The notes: a model not told the origin generated them from the letters alone. Counted from the first letter of the stretch, positions 36,548-45,511 are shown. The stretch is DNA of 64,000 nt from Polynucleobacter sp. MWH-Braz-FAM2G (GCF_018687635.1 NZ_CP061300.1:1054001-1118000), one strand, 5' to 3'. Program-made: numbers and translations.

Positions 36548-37444
36548 TTAGACTCTAAAGAACTCCAATACTTCTTTTAGCAACTCTTGAGGCTGCTCTT
36601 CGGGAATGTAGTGACCGCAAGAAAGAGCTCTGCCTGAAACCTCTTGTGCAACTACTCGCCAATCATTCAACGGCTTAAAGCATTTATTCACTAGACCGTG
36701 CTCTCCCCACAAAACATGCAGAGGCATTGGTAATTGCTTCCCCGCCGTCCTATCAGCGCGGTCATGAACCAAATCAATCGTAGCAGCAGCACGATAGTCT
36801 TCACACATGGCGTGCATGGATTGTGGGTTGCTCACACCTGCTAAATATTCAGCCCATCTCTCTGCAGAAAATATTTCAGTGCCAGCATGGCGACCCATAT
36901 GATTTTTAAGCCAATATTCTGGATTTGCACCAATCATGGTTTCAGGAACAGGTTCTGGTTGAATCAAGAAGAACCAATGCCAGTAACCTTTTGCAAATTC
37001 CATGGTGGTGTTGTCATACATGGTTAAGGTTGGAGATATGTCCAAAACCATTAAGCGCAAAACACTTTCTGGAAAATCCATAGCCAGTCGATGAGATACT
37101 CTGCCTCCCCGATCATGCCCAAGCAAGAAAAATTGTTGATGTCCTAAAGATTGCATTAATGCGTGCTGGTCTGCCGCCATAGATCTTTTTGAGTAGCTTG
37201 AATGGTCAGCCTTTCCATGGGGCTTTGATGATGCGCCATAGCCACGAAGATCAGAAGCTACTACTGTAAATTTTTTCGCCAATTCAGGAGCAATATGCTG
37301 CCAAATTGCCTTGGTCTGTGGAAACCCATGGAGCAACAATAAGGCCGGTCCTGATCCACCAACTAAACATGCAATTTCTATGGAACCGTCAGGAGAATCA
37401 ACAGTAATCTTTTTTTCTTCAAATCCAGGAAAGATGATTGACAT
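36548..37444 (-). CDS. Alpha/beta hydrolase, fluoroacetate dehalogenase-like
   Basis: 298 residues. LLLHGFPQTKAIWQHIAPEL, then the nucleophile Asp in LGHDRGGRVSHRLA, LDISPTLTMYD, AKGYWHWFFLIQPEPVPE and the C-terminal His in CGHYIPEEQP. The Asp nucleophile and the YWHWFF segment match haloacetate dehalogenase H-1 (DehH1) rather than Ser esterases. Substrate may also be another organic ester or epoxide. Convergent with the PPK2 gene, a 2-bp gap. Confidence 0.85.
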   Translation of the reverse strand: MSIIFPGFEEKKITVDSPDGSIEIACLVGGSGPALLLLHGFPQTKAIWQHIAPELAKKFTVVASDLRGYGASSKPHGKADHSSYSKRSMAADQHALMQSLGHQQFFLLGHDRGGRVSHRLAMDFPESVLRLMVLDISPTLTMYDNTTMEFAKGYWHWFFLIQPEPVPETMIGANPEYWLKNHMGRHAGTEIFSAERWAEYLAGVSNPQSMHAMCEDYRAAATIDLVHDRADRTAGKQLPMPLHVLWGEHGLVNKCFKPLNDWRVVAQEVSGRALSCGHYIPEEQPQELLKEVLEFFRV

Positions 37445-37452
37445 ACAAGTTC

Positions 37453-37479
37453 CAAAAAAAGAGTCTCCATGGAGACTCT
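37453..37479 (-). terminator. Rho-independent terminator
   Basis: Perfect 20-bp palindrome AGAGTCTCCATGGAGACTCT followed on the minus strand by seven T. It ends the EF-hand / DUF4410 transcript just before the hydrolase start. Confidence 0.75.
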
Positions 37480-37502
37480 GTGTTGTTGTAAGTTATGAAT
37501 GG

Positions 37503-37766
37503 TTATCGGTTAGCCATTGCCTGAATTTCAGCAACAGTTACATAACCCTTGTTACCAGTATCAATCGCGCTAAAGTGATCATAAATACGAGGCATGCATC
37601 CTTTAGCCTCGGCTTGCGTTAACTTGCCATCGTGATTGATATCGCATTTAGTGAATCGTTCAACTATCTGCTGATTTCGTGATGCCTCATCAGCAAAAGC
37701 AGTCAATGGAGCAATAAGCAGAAAAAAAGATACCGCTAAATAGCTAAACAGGTTGCATGCCCTCAT
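37503..37766 (-). CDS. Exported EF-hand protein (87 aa)
   Basis: A signal peptide (about residues 1-25, ending AFADEA) precedes two EF-hand-like loops: DINHDGKLTQAEAKG (canonical Asp/Asn/Asp positions) and DTGNKGYVTVAEI. Predicted periplasmic calcium binder. Nine bases downstream of the DUF4410 lipoprotein gene and probably co-transcribed. Confidence 0.85.
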   Translation of the reverse strand: MRACNLFSYLAVSFFLLIAPLTAFADEASRNQQIVERFTKCDINHDGKLTQAEAKGCMPRIYDHFSAIDTGNKGYVTVAEIQAMANR

Positions 37767-37775
37767 GTTATTTGC

Positions 37776-38459
37776 TTATTTGCCAGTAGGTGTTGGATTT
37801 GCTGATGTTTCCATAGCAACTCGCACCACTTTTTTAGCCATGGCAATAAAAGAGTCTGCCGATCCCGATGCCGTTCTAAATGACTCACCTTGCACCGTTA
37901 CCAAACCTTCGCCTAAGAGCTGTTTTGACTGGCTGTCCGTGATCTTGCTTTCAACCAATAAAGCTGGCGTTTTTGAATTAACGCCACCAGCATAGGCTGC
38001 AGCATTCATAGCCAAACCAATCGGGGTGAAATTCCATGGCTGCAAGCTATCAGCCGAGCTTTCTGCGCCAGTAATACCTACAGATATGCGAGCTACGCCA
38101 GGACCTGGCTGTGTAACGATACGAATGTTGCCACGGCTGTTAACTGCCTCAACCATTGAAGCCTGTAATGCTGCCTTGGCCTTGTTGATTACATCAGCGC
38201 TAACCTCTTTGGTGGCATTTTGATTCAAATAGATTGGATCCAAGATCACAGCACTATAGTTTCCAGGATTAACTCCAGAGATGCGATATCTCCACACGCG
38301 TGTATCAGATTCATTAGTGGCAATAGGAATCAAAAGATTGTAGTCAGGCAAGAAACCAGACCTTGGCATTGATTGAGTGGCTAATTTTGGTGCATTGCTA
38401 CACGCAGCCAAAATAAGCGCTGTTGTGATGAAGGCAAATACTAAGGTAATTTTTTTCAC
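37776..38459 (-). CDS. DUF4410 lipoprotein
   Basis: 227 residues with a lipobox LILAACSN (Cys about 20) after a hydrophobic stretch, then a beta-rich domain including YSAVILDPIYLNQNATKE and GPGVARISVGITGAES typical of DUF3313/DUF4410 envelope proteins. Anchored in the envelope; function unknown. Confidence 0.8.
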   Translation of the reverse strand: MKKITLVFAFITTALILAACSNAPKLATQSMPRSGFLPDYNLLIPIATNESDTRVWRYRISGVNPGNYSAVILDPIYLNQNATKEVSADVINKAKAALQASMVEAVNSRGNIRIVTQPGPGVARISVGITGAESSADSLQPWNFTPIGLAMNAAAYAGGVNSKTPALLVESKITDSQSKQLLGEGLVTVQGESFRTASGSADSFIAMAKKVVRVAMETSANPTPTGK

Positions 38460-38530
38460 TTACATTCCGATCTGGAGTTGGTTAATTGGCTATGGCTTGA
38501 TACAGATAAATCATCATACTTATTTTGAAA

Positions 38531-38941
38531 TTAATCTGCCGCAGGACAAGGTAGAGTTCCACCAGTCTTCTTGTGAATCTGAGGTTTGCATTCTGGGGTA
38601 ATTGTGGAAACTGGAGCCGCGCTTGATGAGCTACTTGAGCCTACTCTTGCTTCTGCTTGGTTCGAGCTTGAGGCTACCCCACTAGGCGATTGAGTGGATG
38701 CTGAGGTCGGAGTAGATGAAGCATTAGTGCCAGCGGCATTTGTTTTAGCTGGCGCCAGTCCAACTGATGCATAAAAAGCCTTGTCGGATCCTGGACATGG
38801 CATTAAGGCGCCTGTTTTCGGATTTACAACATCCTTACATTGAGGATTTGCCTCAAGACGAGCTTCTAGCTTAGCAGTAGAGCAAGCGGAAATCACTGAG
38901 ATAGCAGCAATCAGAAAAAATGGCTTAAAAGTAATCATCAA
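38531..38941 (-). CDS. Small lipoprotein with duplicated Cys motif (136 aa)
   Basis: Lipobox VISACSTA. Two related segments flank a Ser/Ala/Thr linker (about 60-110): PQCKDVVNPKTGALMPCPGSD near the N-terminus and PECKPQIHKKTGGTLPCPAAD at the C-terminus. Each holds a C-x(13)-C pair, so two small disulfide knots joined by a flexible, low-complexity linker are likely. Unknown family. Confidence 0.75.
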   Translation of the reverse strand: MMITFKPFFLIAAISVISACSTAKLEARLEANPQCKDVVNPKTGALMPCPGSDKAFYASVGLAPAKTNAAGTNASSTPTSASTQSPSGVASSSNQAEARVGSSSSSSAAPVSTITPECKPQIHKKTGGTLPCPAAD

Positions 38942-38991
38942 ATCATTCTAAGGCAAAGCTTTATATGAATGTTGATCAAAACTTGGAAGGG

Positions 38992-39068
38992 TGGCCTGCC
39001 CAGCAGGAGTCGAACCTGCGACCTACGGCTTAGAAGGCCGTTGCTCTATCCAGCTGAGCTATGGGCAG
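38992..39068 (-). tRNA. tRNA-Arg (TCT)
   Basis: A 77-nt cloverleaf on the minus strand: acceptor CTGCCCA / TGGGCAG, D-arm GCTC/GAGC, anticodon loop CTTCTAA giving TCT, T-arm GCAGG TTCGACT CCTGC, encoded CCA at 38994-38992. Confidence 0.94.
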
Positions 39069-39111
39069 ATAAACGCTGGGTATTTAAATATCTAGAACTA
39101 AATAGAGAAAG

Positions 39112-39188
39112 TGGTCGGAGTACAAGGATTCGAACCTTGGACCCCCTGCTCCCAAAGCAGGTGCGCTACCAGGCTGCGCTACACTCCG
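39112..39188 (-). tRNA. tRNA-Pro (TGG)
   Basis: A 77-nt cloverleaf on the minus strand: acceptor CGGAGTG / TACTCCG, anticodon loop TTTGGGA giving TGG, T-arm CAAGG TTCGAAT CCTTG, encoded CCA. It lies 43 bp upstream of tRNA-Arg in the same direction. Confidence 0.95.
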
Positions 39189-39248
39189 ACGGAATCGATA
39201 TTCTACACCGAGAGCGCTATTGCAGGCAAATCCTGTAAGATTCGGGTC

Positions 39249-39617
39249 ATGGTTGCCTATTTTTCCAGCAAATATACAAAGCAGTTTCAGTCTGCGTTAG
39301 CAGCTTTTTTGCTTATATTTTGTCTGCTTGGCACTCACTGGATTGGGCTTTCCCATAGCATTTCTCATGCTAACCCTCAAAGCCAGTCCATAGAAAAATA
39401 TACAGCAGCTACTCCAGACAAAAGTTTCAATCACAGCTCTGATGCATGTCATTTATTAGACTCGTTGACATTGGCTGGATGCCTGCCAAGCGCACCTTAC
39501 AGTCTCACCAATTTACATATTCAAGCGCTTGGAAAATTTTTTAATGCGCTTCAATTATTGCGTCAAGATAGTCTTGCGTTTTATCAGTCGCAAGCACCCC
39601 CTACTTTCATTCTTTAA
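39249..39617 (+). CDS. Small DUF2946-like protein upstream of TonB receptor
   Basis: The open frame runs back through tRNA-Pro; the ATG at 39249 is the first after it and gives 122 residues. One membrane segment (about 15-35) is followed by His- and Cys-containing stretches (GLSHSISHA, ACHLLDSLTLAGC). Small proteins with this layout (DUF2946-like) precede metal-uptake TonB receptors, and here a ZnuD-like receptor follows 60 bp later. The family assignment is tentative. Confidence 0.6.
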   Translation: MVAYFSSKYTKQFQSALAAFLLIFCLLGTHWIGLSHSISHANPQSQSIEKYTAATPDKSFNHSSDACHLLDSLTLAGCLPSAPYSLTNLHIQALGKFFNALQLLRQDSLAFYQSQAPPTFIL

Positions 39618-39677
39618 AACTTTTGCGCATTAGCGCTTCCTCGTTTTAATTAATCGTCATCATTGTGACGAATTTGG

Positions 39678-41774
39678 ATGAATATGAATTTCCGGTTTTA
39701 CTCTACTCAAAATCCTTTTCTTGGGCTGCTAGTGTTTTTATTAGCCATGTCTTCTGCTCAAGCGCAGAGTCAGGCTCAAGCTTTACCAGAACTAGAAGTT
39801 ACTGCTGTCCGAGAAGACGGGCAAGGATTTTTATCTCCCACCAAAGTTCTTGCTGGAGATGAACTTCAAAACAAGCTTTCCGGAACTCTGGGAGCAACAT
39901 TGGCAAATGAACTGGGCGTCTCAGCGACTGGTTATGGCGCAGGTTCCTCCAGACCCGTTATTCGTGGCTTAGAGGGTGCGCGCGTCCAAATATTGCAGAA
40001 TGGATTGTCAGTGGGAGATGTTTCCAGCATCTCACCTGACCATGCTGTAGCAAGTCCGATGCAAAATACCCATCAGATTGAAATCTTAAGAGGCGCCTCT
40101 GCCCTCCTGTATGGCTCTGGCTCTAGCGGTGGATTAGTCAATGTGGTGAATGATCGAATAGTTACAAGCAAGCTCGAAGAAGCCTCTGGAGCTATCAATA
40201 CCAGTTATGAAACCGTGAACCAAGGAAAGACCGCCAACATTGAGCTAGATGCACCTGCGGGACCCTTAGCACTTCACTTTGATTCAGCGATTAGCAACTC
40301 CAACAACTATCGCATTCCAGGTTACGCCGAACAAGGTGGTCCCAATGCCAATTGGTCTATTAACCCTAGTGAGCCAGTCAATATTCCCTATAGCGGCAAA
40401 CTTCCTTTTTCATTTAGCAATCAGAATAGCTTGGGCTTAGGCGCTAGTTATGTGCGTACCGATGGGTATACCGGCATTTCTCTTGAGCGTATGAACCATA
40501 ACTATGGCATTCCTACTTCTGAGGGTGGATTTATTCAGCAATCACAAAATCGTTATGACTTCGCCCATCAAACGAATGATCCCTTTGATGGCTTTTCTTC
40601 AGTCAAAATTAGTGCTGCTAATACCAATTATCAACATACTGAATTTACAAATAATGGAGTAGCTTCAACCCAGTGGAACAATACCGCTACCGAAGCACGT
40701 GTTGAATTGGCGCATAAAGAGTTGCTTGGCTCAAAAGGTATATTTGGACTGCAAGTAACTGGGTCGACACTAAATGCCACCGACCTATCCACCAATAGTT
40801 ATGCGATTGTTCCGCAAACGAAATCGAATTCAAGCGCTCTCTTTTGGGTTGAGGAAGGTCGTTATGGGCCTGTAAAAACCAGCCTCGGCGCTCGTTACAA
40901 CTACGTTACCCAGAACCCCAATTCTGGAACGCAGTTCCCCAGCGTTGACAGCCAGCAATTTGTGCCAACCTCATATGCGCCACCCGGCTTGCAAAGTCGT
41001 CAATTTAATTTGATGTCATATTCAGTTGGTGGATTGCTTGATATCGCTAAGGGCTACGGTCTTGGGTTGATCTATACCGTATCGCAAAGAGCGCCATCAG
41101 CACAAGAGCTTTACTCTTACGGACCACATGACTCAACAGCCACTTTTGATATTGGCAACTCCAATTTGAGCACGGAAACTTCTCATAATCTTGAGCTGAG
41201 TTTTCAGAAAACTATGGGCTTAATTCGCAGCAAAGCTAGCATTTATCAAAACCAATTTAGTAACTACATTTATGGTTACTACACGGGCGCTTATAGTCAA
41301 GCCAATCAAAACTTTTCAGTTGTACAAGCATCACAAGCAAATGCTGCAATTCGAGGTATTGAGGCGGATGTGAGCTACAACTGGAATCAAACTGGATTAG
41401 GTGGCCGAATTTTTGGTGACGCCTCTCAAGGTACATTTAATGCCGGTGGCAACCTTCCTCTTCAGCCAGCCCCACGCTTAGGCGCTGAATTTACATACCA
41501 ACATAATGGTTGGTTAACGGGTGCCACTTATGTTTATAGTTTTCAGCAAAATAAACTCGCCAGCTGGGAAATCGGACCAACGCCCAGCTACAACCTCTTA
41601 AATGCCAATCTCTCCTATACCGAGCGAATAGGTAAAGTGAATTGGACAGGTTATCTCACGCTGAAAAATTTGCTAAACGAAGAGATTCGTTATGCGACCT
41701 CTCCGATGGCTGTAAGACTCTATGCGCCTCAACCAGGAAGAAGTCTTTTGGTGGGTATAAGAGCTGCCTTCTAA
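39678..41774 (+). CDS. TonB-dependent receptor, ZnuD-like
   Basis: 698 residues: signal peptide ending SSAQAQ (about 28), a plug domain (about 45-160) with GYGAGSSRPVIRGLEGARVQ, SSISPDHAVASPM and IEILRGASALLYGSGSSGG, then a 22-strand barrel ending in the aromatic C-terminus GIRAAF. SxxSPDHAV in the plug matches ZnuD-type zinc receptors more than siderophore receptors. It imports metal or a metal complex across the outer membrane using TonB. Zinc as substrate is inferred. Confidence 0.85.
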   Translation: MNMNFRFYSTQNPFLGLLVFLLAMSSAQAQSQAQALPELEVTAVREDGQGFLSPTKVLAGDELQNKLSGTLGATLANELGVSATGYGAGSSRPVIRGLEGARVQILQNGLSVGDVSSISPDHAVASPMQNTHQIEILRGASALLYGSGSSGGLVNVVNDRIVTSKLEEASGAINTSYETVNQGKTANIELDAPAGPLALHFDSAISNSNNYRIPGYAEQGGPNANWSINPSEPVNIPYSGKLPFSFSNQNSLGLGASYVRTDGYTGISLERMNHNYGIPTSEGGFIQQSQNRYDFAHQTNDPFDGFSSVKISAANTNYQHTEFTNNGVASTQWNNTATEARVELAHKELLGSKGIFGLQVTGSTLNATDLSTNSYAIVPQTKSNSSALFWVEEGRYGPVKTSLGARYNYVTQNPNSGTQFPSVDSQQFVPTSYAPPGLQSRQFNLMSYSVGGLLDIAKGYGLGLIYTVSQRAPSAQELYSYGPHDSTATFDIGNSNLSTETSHNLELSFQKTMGLIRSKASIYQNQFSNYIYGYYTGAYSQANQNFSVVQASQANAAIRGIEADVSYNWNQTGLGGRIFGDASQGTFNAGGNLPLQPAPRLGAEFTYQHNGWLTGATYVYSFQQNKLASWEIGPTPSYNLLNANLSYTERIGKVNWTGYLTLKNLLNEEIRYATSPMAVRLYAPQPGRSLLVGIRAAF

Positions 41775-41786
41775 TCTCTCTCTGTG

Positions 41787-42317
41787 TTATGCGGAGAAGT
41801 ATTTTAGAAGTACAAAACTGATCAGCCCTGATCCCAGTATTACAAACACTGGATTTATTTTTGTTTTTAAAATCAAAATCAATGTTGCTAATGCTAAGAC
41901 CGCTGTAACAGGGCTAACAATAGAGGATTTAGCAACGGAGTAAACGCCTGATGCCATCAATCCAATGGAGATAGGTTCCAGCGCATTTTGAATACTTCTG
42001 CGCCAAGGACTATCACCAAAACGATCCCAAAGACGGCCCACATAGAAACATAAAATACTAGAGGGCAAGAAAAAAGAAGCTAGCACTACAGCAGCTCCAA
42101 TTAGTCCCGCAACCTTAATCCCAATAACCAATACCATCAACATATTGGGGCCAGGGGCAATTTGACCAATACTGTAAATATGCACGAAATGTAGATGATC
42201 AATCCCAAATTGATGGGCCATCAACCTTTCCATTTCAGGCAAAACTGCAGTACCCCCTCCGACGGCCAACAAGGAAAGCAAGCCAAAACTTAGCGCAAGA
42301 GATATCAACTGAGTCAT
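41787..42317 (-). CDS. Chromate transporter, short-chain ChrA half (second)
   Basis: 176 residues, a single CHR domain: LSLLAVGGGTAVLPEMERLM, IGQIAPGPNMLMVL. Pairs with the adjacent half at 42314-42886 to form the short-chain ChrA type; overlapping stop and start (4 bp) ensures balanced synthesis. Exports chromate, or in some members other oxyanions. Confidence 0.88.
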   Translation of the reverse strand: MTQLISLALSFGLLSLLAVGGGTAVLPEMERLMAHQFGIDHLHFVHIYSIGQIAPGPNMLMVLVIGIKVAGLIGAAVVLASFFLPSSILCFYVGRLWDRFGDSPWRRSIQNALEPISIGLMASGVYSVAKSSIVSPVTAVLALATLILILKTKINPVFVILGSGLISFVLLKYFSA

Positions 42318-42886
42318 TCGTTGCCTCTTGGTCGATAAATGTAAATTGCAATTGGAGCCATGATCAATAAGACATAAGGCAAGCTAAGCTTAGCAATACT
42401 CATTAACAAAAAGGTGGCAATAATGATGCTTAAGGACTTGAAGCTCTTCCATTGATCATCGCCAATGCGATAAGTGATTGCTGCCAGCAGTCCGCAAGCA
42501 GCAGCTGCAACACCAGCCAAAATCACATTCGCCAGAGGATGATTTGTATTGGTCGTGTAAGCAATTCCAAGCACCAATACGAATAGTGAGCCTGGCAGGA
42601 TGAGCCCAATCGTCGCTACAAAAGATCCAACCACCCCTCGTAGATGGTCACCCGCAAGCACCGCCAAATTAACTGAATTTAAGCCGGGCATGGTTTGGCT
42701 AATTGCCAAATAACCCATGAATTCATCAGGCGTTAACCATTTGCGCTTCTCTACAAGCAAAATGCGTTCATAAGCAATGATTCCGCCACCAAAGCTAATG
42801 GCACCTATGATGAGGAACTGAACAAACAGATCAATTAAGCTGGTTTGTGCAGATGATGGGATGTTCCCCTCAACTAAATCACTCAT
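42314..42886 (-). CDS. Chromate transporter, short-chain ChrA half (first)
   Basis: 190 residues, a single CHR domain: FGGGIIAYERILLVEKRKWL and AISQTMPGLNSVNLAVLAG. First gene of the ChrA pair. Its start overlaps the CYTH-like gene stop by 4 bp, so the three genes form a coupled operon. Confidence 0.88.
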   Translation of the reverse strand: MSDLVEGNIPSSAQTSLIDLFVQFLIIGAISFGGGIIAYERILLVEKRKWLTPDEFMGYLAISQTMPGLNSVNLAVLAGDHLRGVVGSFVATIGLILPGSLFVLVLGIAYTTNTNHPLANVILAGVAAAACGLLAAITYRIGDDQWKSFKSLSIIIATFLLMSIAKLSLPYVLLIMAPIAIYIYRPRGNE

Positions 42887-43710
42887 TCGGGCTTACCATA
42901 AACAAGGGCGGTCTTGGTGCTACCAATTTCCAGCCAATCCTCAAGTTCGTGCTGAAGTTTTTTGAAGAACTTGTCAGCGCGCTTATGGGATTTACTATCT
43001 GCTCTATTGCGGTCGTTTACGCGATAAGAAAAAGCTAGCTCTCCAATAATGGGATCGCCGACGCTTTTCATCCAGATTGCAATTTCACAATGGGCTTGAA
43101 CACCATCTCCAAAGACCAAATTTCCTAATGGTAAACAAGCCTCAAGAATCTTATTAGTACTTCCGCCAACAATACGAAGAGGAACTTTTTTATTGATCGG
43201 TAATTTAGAGAGACTTGGGAAAAATTTAATCACGCTACTGAGTTTTCTCTCGAAAACCTTATCGATGGGAACGCTATCCATGATGGAGTTATTCGAGTAG
43301 ATTTTTCTTTTAGATCCAATATCTTCGCCACGCAAAATTTCCTCTTTAAGGCGAATACGAGATTTGACATTGGTCTTGGGTGTTGGGTCGAATTTCTTGG
43401 ACTCTTCTAAGTCGTGGGTCCTGCATTTAAGAGTCACTTCGCACCAGTCATCCACCCAAACATTCTGTCTAGATTCGCGAACTCGCAAGATAATATTATT
43501 TAGACGAAAATCCTCACCAGGTGTGTCAAAGAAATAGATGTTACGCAAGCCAGTGGTGGCGTTATCTAGGTGGAAAAACTCTACCTTATTCTTTTTGCAA
43601 AATGCAAGGATTTGTTCGCTTAAAGCCGTAATCCGACTACGACGATCAAGACCGCTTGGCTTGATTAATAACTTGAATTCGCGATTGGTAATCGATGGGT
43701 GAAGTTGCAT
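42883..43710 (-). CDS. CYTH-like (triphosphate tunnel) domain protein
   Basis: 275 residues, tentatively assigned. Features of the CYTH fold are the N-terminal REFKLLIKP strand (a reduced E-x-K pattern where ExExK is standard), RNIYFFDTP, IILRVRES and WCEVTLKCR, then basic-residue strands later. Such proteins bind triphosphate or polyphosphate. It stands between ppk2 and the chrA pair. It lacks one of the usual metal-binding Glu residues, so catalysis is uncertain. Confidence 0.5.
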   Translation of the reverse strand: MQLHPSITNREFKLLIKPSGLDRRSRITALSEQILAFCKKNKVEFFHLDNATTGLRNIYFFDTPGEDFRLNNIILRVRESRQNVWVDDWCEVTLKCRTHDLEESKKFDPTPKTNVKSRIRLKEEILRGEDIGSKRKIYSNNSIMDSVPIDKVFERKLSSVIKFFPSLSKLPINKKVPLRIVGGSTNKILEACLPLGNLVFGDGVQAHCEIAIWMKSVGDPIIGELAFSYRVNDRNRADSKSHKRADKFFKKLQHELEDWLEIGSTKTALVYGKPE

Positions 43711-43757
43711 AAATAATCCCTCAGGTTAGTGAGAGATTATCACCTTCTCGATATGAT

Positions 43758-44663
43758 TCAGTAAATCTCTGGAACGTACATCTCGGGGGGTACTGGCCCG
43801 CGTAAATAGTCGGGGTTATGAACTCGCGCCGGCAAGGTAATGACTGGGTGATCGATTTCTTGATATGGAATCTGGCTCAAAAGATGGGAAATGCAGTTTA
43901 AACGTGCTTTTTTCTTATCATTAGCCGCTACTACCCACCAAGGAGCTTCTGGTATGTGGGTACGCTCAAGCATGGTCTCCTTGGCCTTGGTATAGGCCTC
44001 CCATAAGCGTCTAGCCTCTAAATCCATCGGACTCAATTTCCATTGCTTCAATGGATCATGAATGCGCATCATGAAACGGTTGTATTGCTCATCATCAGAA
44101 ATAGAAAACCAGTATTTAATTAAGATGACCCCAGATCGAATCATCATGCGCTCAAGATCAGGAACAGTACGCAAAAACTCCTCGTATTCATCATCCGTGC
44201 AAAACCCCATTACCTTTTCAACACCAGCGCGGTTATACCAACTACGATCAAACAGGGCGATTTCACCGCCTGCAGGTAAATGTGAGATGTATCTCTGAAA
44301 GTACCATTGGGTTTTTTCACGTTCATTGGGCGCAGGTAAAGCAACCACCTTACAAACGCGGGGATTGAGACGTTGCGTAATGCGCTTAATAGCACCACCC
44401 TTACCAGCGGAGTCACGTCCTTCAAAAAGGACCGCTACTTTTACCTTATTGGCTACAACCCAATCTTGTAATTTAACAAGTTCACCTTGCAGTCGAAATA
44501 GCTCGCGGAAATAGAGGTTACGAGGGATGGATGACTTTTCACCACCATCGGGTGTCAGGCGGTCGTCATCAAGCTCCATTTCAAGCTCTTCGTCCATGCT
44601 ATCCAGAATTTCTTCTTGGGCACGTCGATACCACTCAGCCATTTGCTTATGCTTAGAGCTCAT
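43758..44663 (-). CDS. ppk2: Polyphosphate kinase 2 family protein (copy 2)
   Basis: 301 residues: an acidic N-terminal extension (about 1-50), then Walker A FEGRDSAGKGGAIKRI, Walker B FDRSWYNRAGVEKVMGF and lid IHDPLKQWKLSPMD. The length and intact Walker B Asp fit class I PPK2 (polyphosphate-driven nucleoside diphosphate phosphorylation or the reverse). A PhoB-box-like repeat with a following -10-like TAGAAT lies about 41 bp upstream. Confidence 0.94.
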   Translation of the reverse strand: MSSKHKQMAEWYRRAQEEILDSMDEELEMELDDDRLTPDGGEKSSIPRNLYFRELFRLQGELVKLQDWVVANKVKVAVLFEGRDSAGKGGAIKRITQRLNPRVCKVVALPAPNEREKTQWYFQRYISHLPAGGEIALFDRSWYNRAGVEKVMGFCTDDEYEEFLRTVPDLERMMIRSGVILIKYWFSISDDEQYNRFMMRIHDPLKQWKLSPMDLEARRLWEAYTKAKETMLERTHIPEAPWWVVAANDKKKARLNCISHLLSQIPYQEIDHPVITLPARVHNPDYLRGPVPPEMYVPEIY

Positions 44664-44703
44664 TCTTTTCTCGCAAAATATTATTTATTCTACGCCTCAA
44701 ATG

Positions 44704-44721
44704 ATGACATATTTATTACAT
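44704..44721 (-). promoter_or_regulatory. Candidate Pho box for ppk2
   Basis: Reading the minus strand: ATGTAATAAATATGTCAT, two 7-bp half-sites on an 11-bp period matching CTGTCAT at 5/7 and 6/7. A -10-like TAGAAT follows 11 bp later. It lies 41 bp upstream of the ppk2 start. Confidence 0.55.
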
Positions 44722-44728
44722 ACAGCCT

Positions 44729-45511
44729 TTAGGTTGTATCTGTAAGGCATTTACTAATCTGTTCTTGACTATGTAAAGCCAGCCATTTGCGGTCTGTTGG
44801 AGGCAAAGGGCTAGAGGCAGCCGAGGGCAAGAATGTCAAATGAGCAATTAAATTGCGATGTTTAAGGATTTTTGCCATTGATTCTAATAAGCCCATATCT
44901 CCTACAAACGCAGCCACTTCAGATTTCTTGCCAGTTGATTTCGAGATGTATTGAATGGCCAAGGAATATACCGGAACGTTTGCCTGTATTGCAGCTTCAA
45001 ATAAATTAGGTTTAAAGGGACGAACATCATGACCAGTAGTAGATGTACCCTCAGGAAATATACAAATCGGCTCTACTTTGAGAACGTCGCTCATCTGGGC
45101 AACTACTTGGTGAGCATGTCTGGAGCTGGCTCTTTTAATAAATACAGTGCCTAATTGTTTTGCCATCCACCCAAAGATGGGCCAAGATCGCACCTCTGAT
45201 TTGGCAACAAAACGAATCGGGTGGAAGGAATTGATAGCATGAATATCTATCCAGGAAATATGATTGGAAGCTAAAAGAAAAGATTGGTTTTTTATAACGG
45301 CAGCATTTGTCACCGCTAATTCAATACCAAAAATAATTAACAAACGCTTTGACCATGATTGAATGTGCGCATGCTTTCTTGCTGTGCTTGCGCATGGAAA
45401 TACTAAAAAAAGAATGACTACCCCATAAAGAACGTGCAGCACAATTAGCAACCAAAGGCCGGCTCTTAAAATGCCAGAGCTTGGTTTATCTATGATCTTA
45501 GTCTTGTTCAT
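44729..45511 (-). CDS. 1-acyl-glycerol-phosphate acyltransferase (PlsC/OlsA-like)
   Basis: About 260 residues. Acyltransferase motif SNHISWIDIHAI (HX4D type, H-I-S-W-I-D), FVAKSEVRSWPIFG and FPEGTSTTGHD. N-terminal membrane anchor. The frame is open to 45574, but that extension would cover the Pho box at 45546-45589, so I place the start at the internal ATG 45511. Next to PlcP, Agt and OlsB-like genes, it may work as OlsA, acylating lyso-ornithine lipid, or as PlsC making phosphatidic acid. Confidence 0.85.
   Translation of the reverse strand: MNKTKIIDKPSSGILRAGLWLLIVLHVLYGVVILFLVFPCASTARKHAHIQSWSKRLLIIFGIELAVTNAAVIKNQSFLLASNHISWIDIHAINSFHPIRFVAKSEVRSWPIFGWMAKQLGTVFIKRASSRHAHQVVAQMSDVLKVEPICIFPEGTSTTGHDVRPFKPNLFEAAIQANVPVYSLAIQYISKSTGKKSEVAAFVGDMGLLESMAKILKHRNLIAHLTFLPSAASSPLPPTDRKWLALHSQEQISKCLTDTT

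Noticed and set aside
38969-39238. Plus-strand open frame of 89 codons across tRNA-Arg and tRNA-Pro
   Set aside because: It is the reverse complement of two real tRNA genes (SRTRIRTLDP-type artefact).
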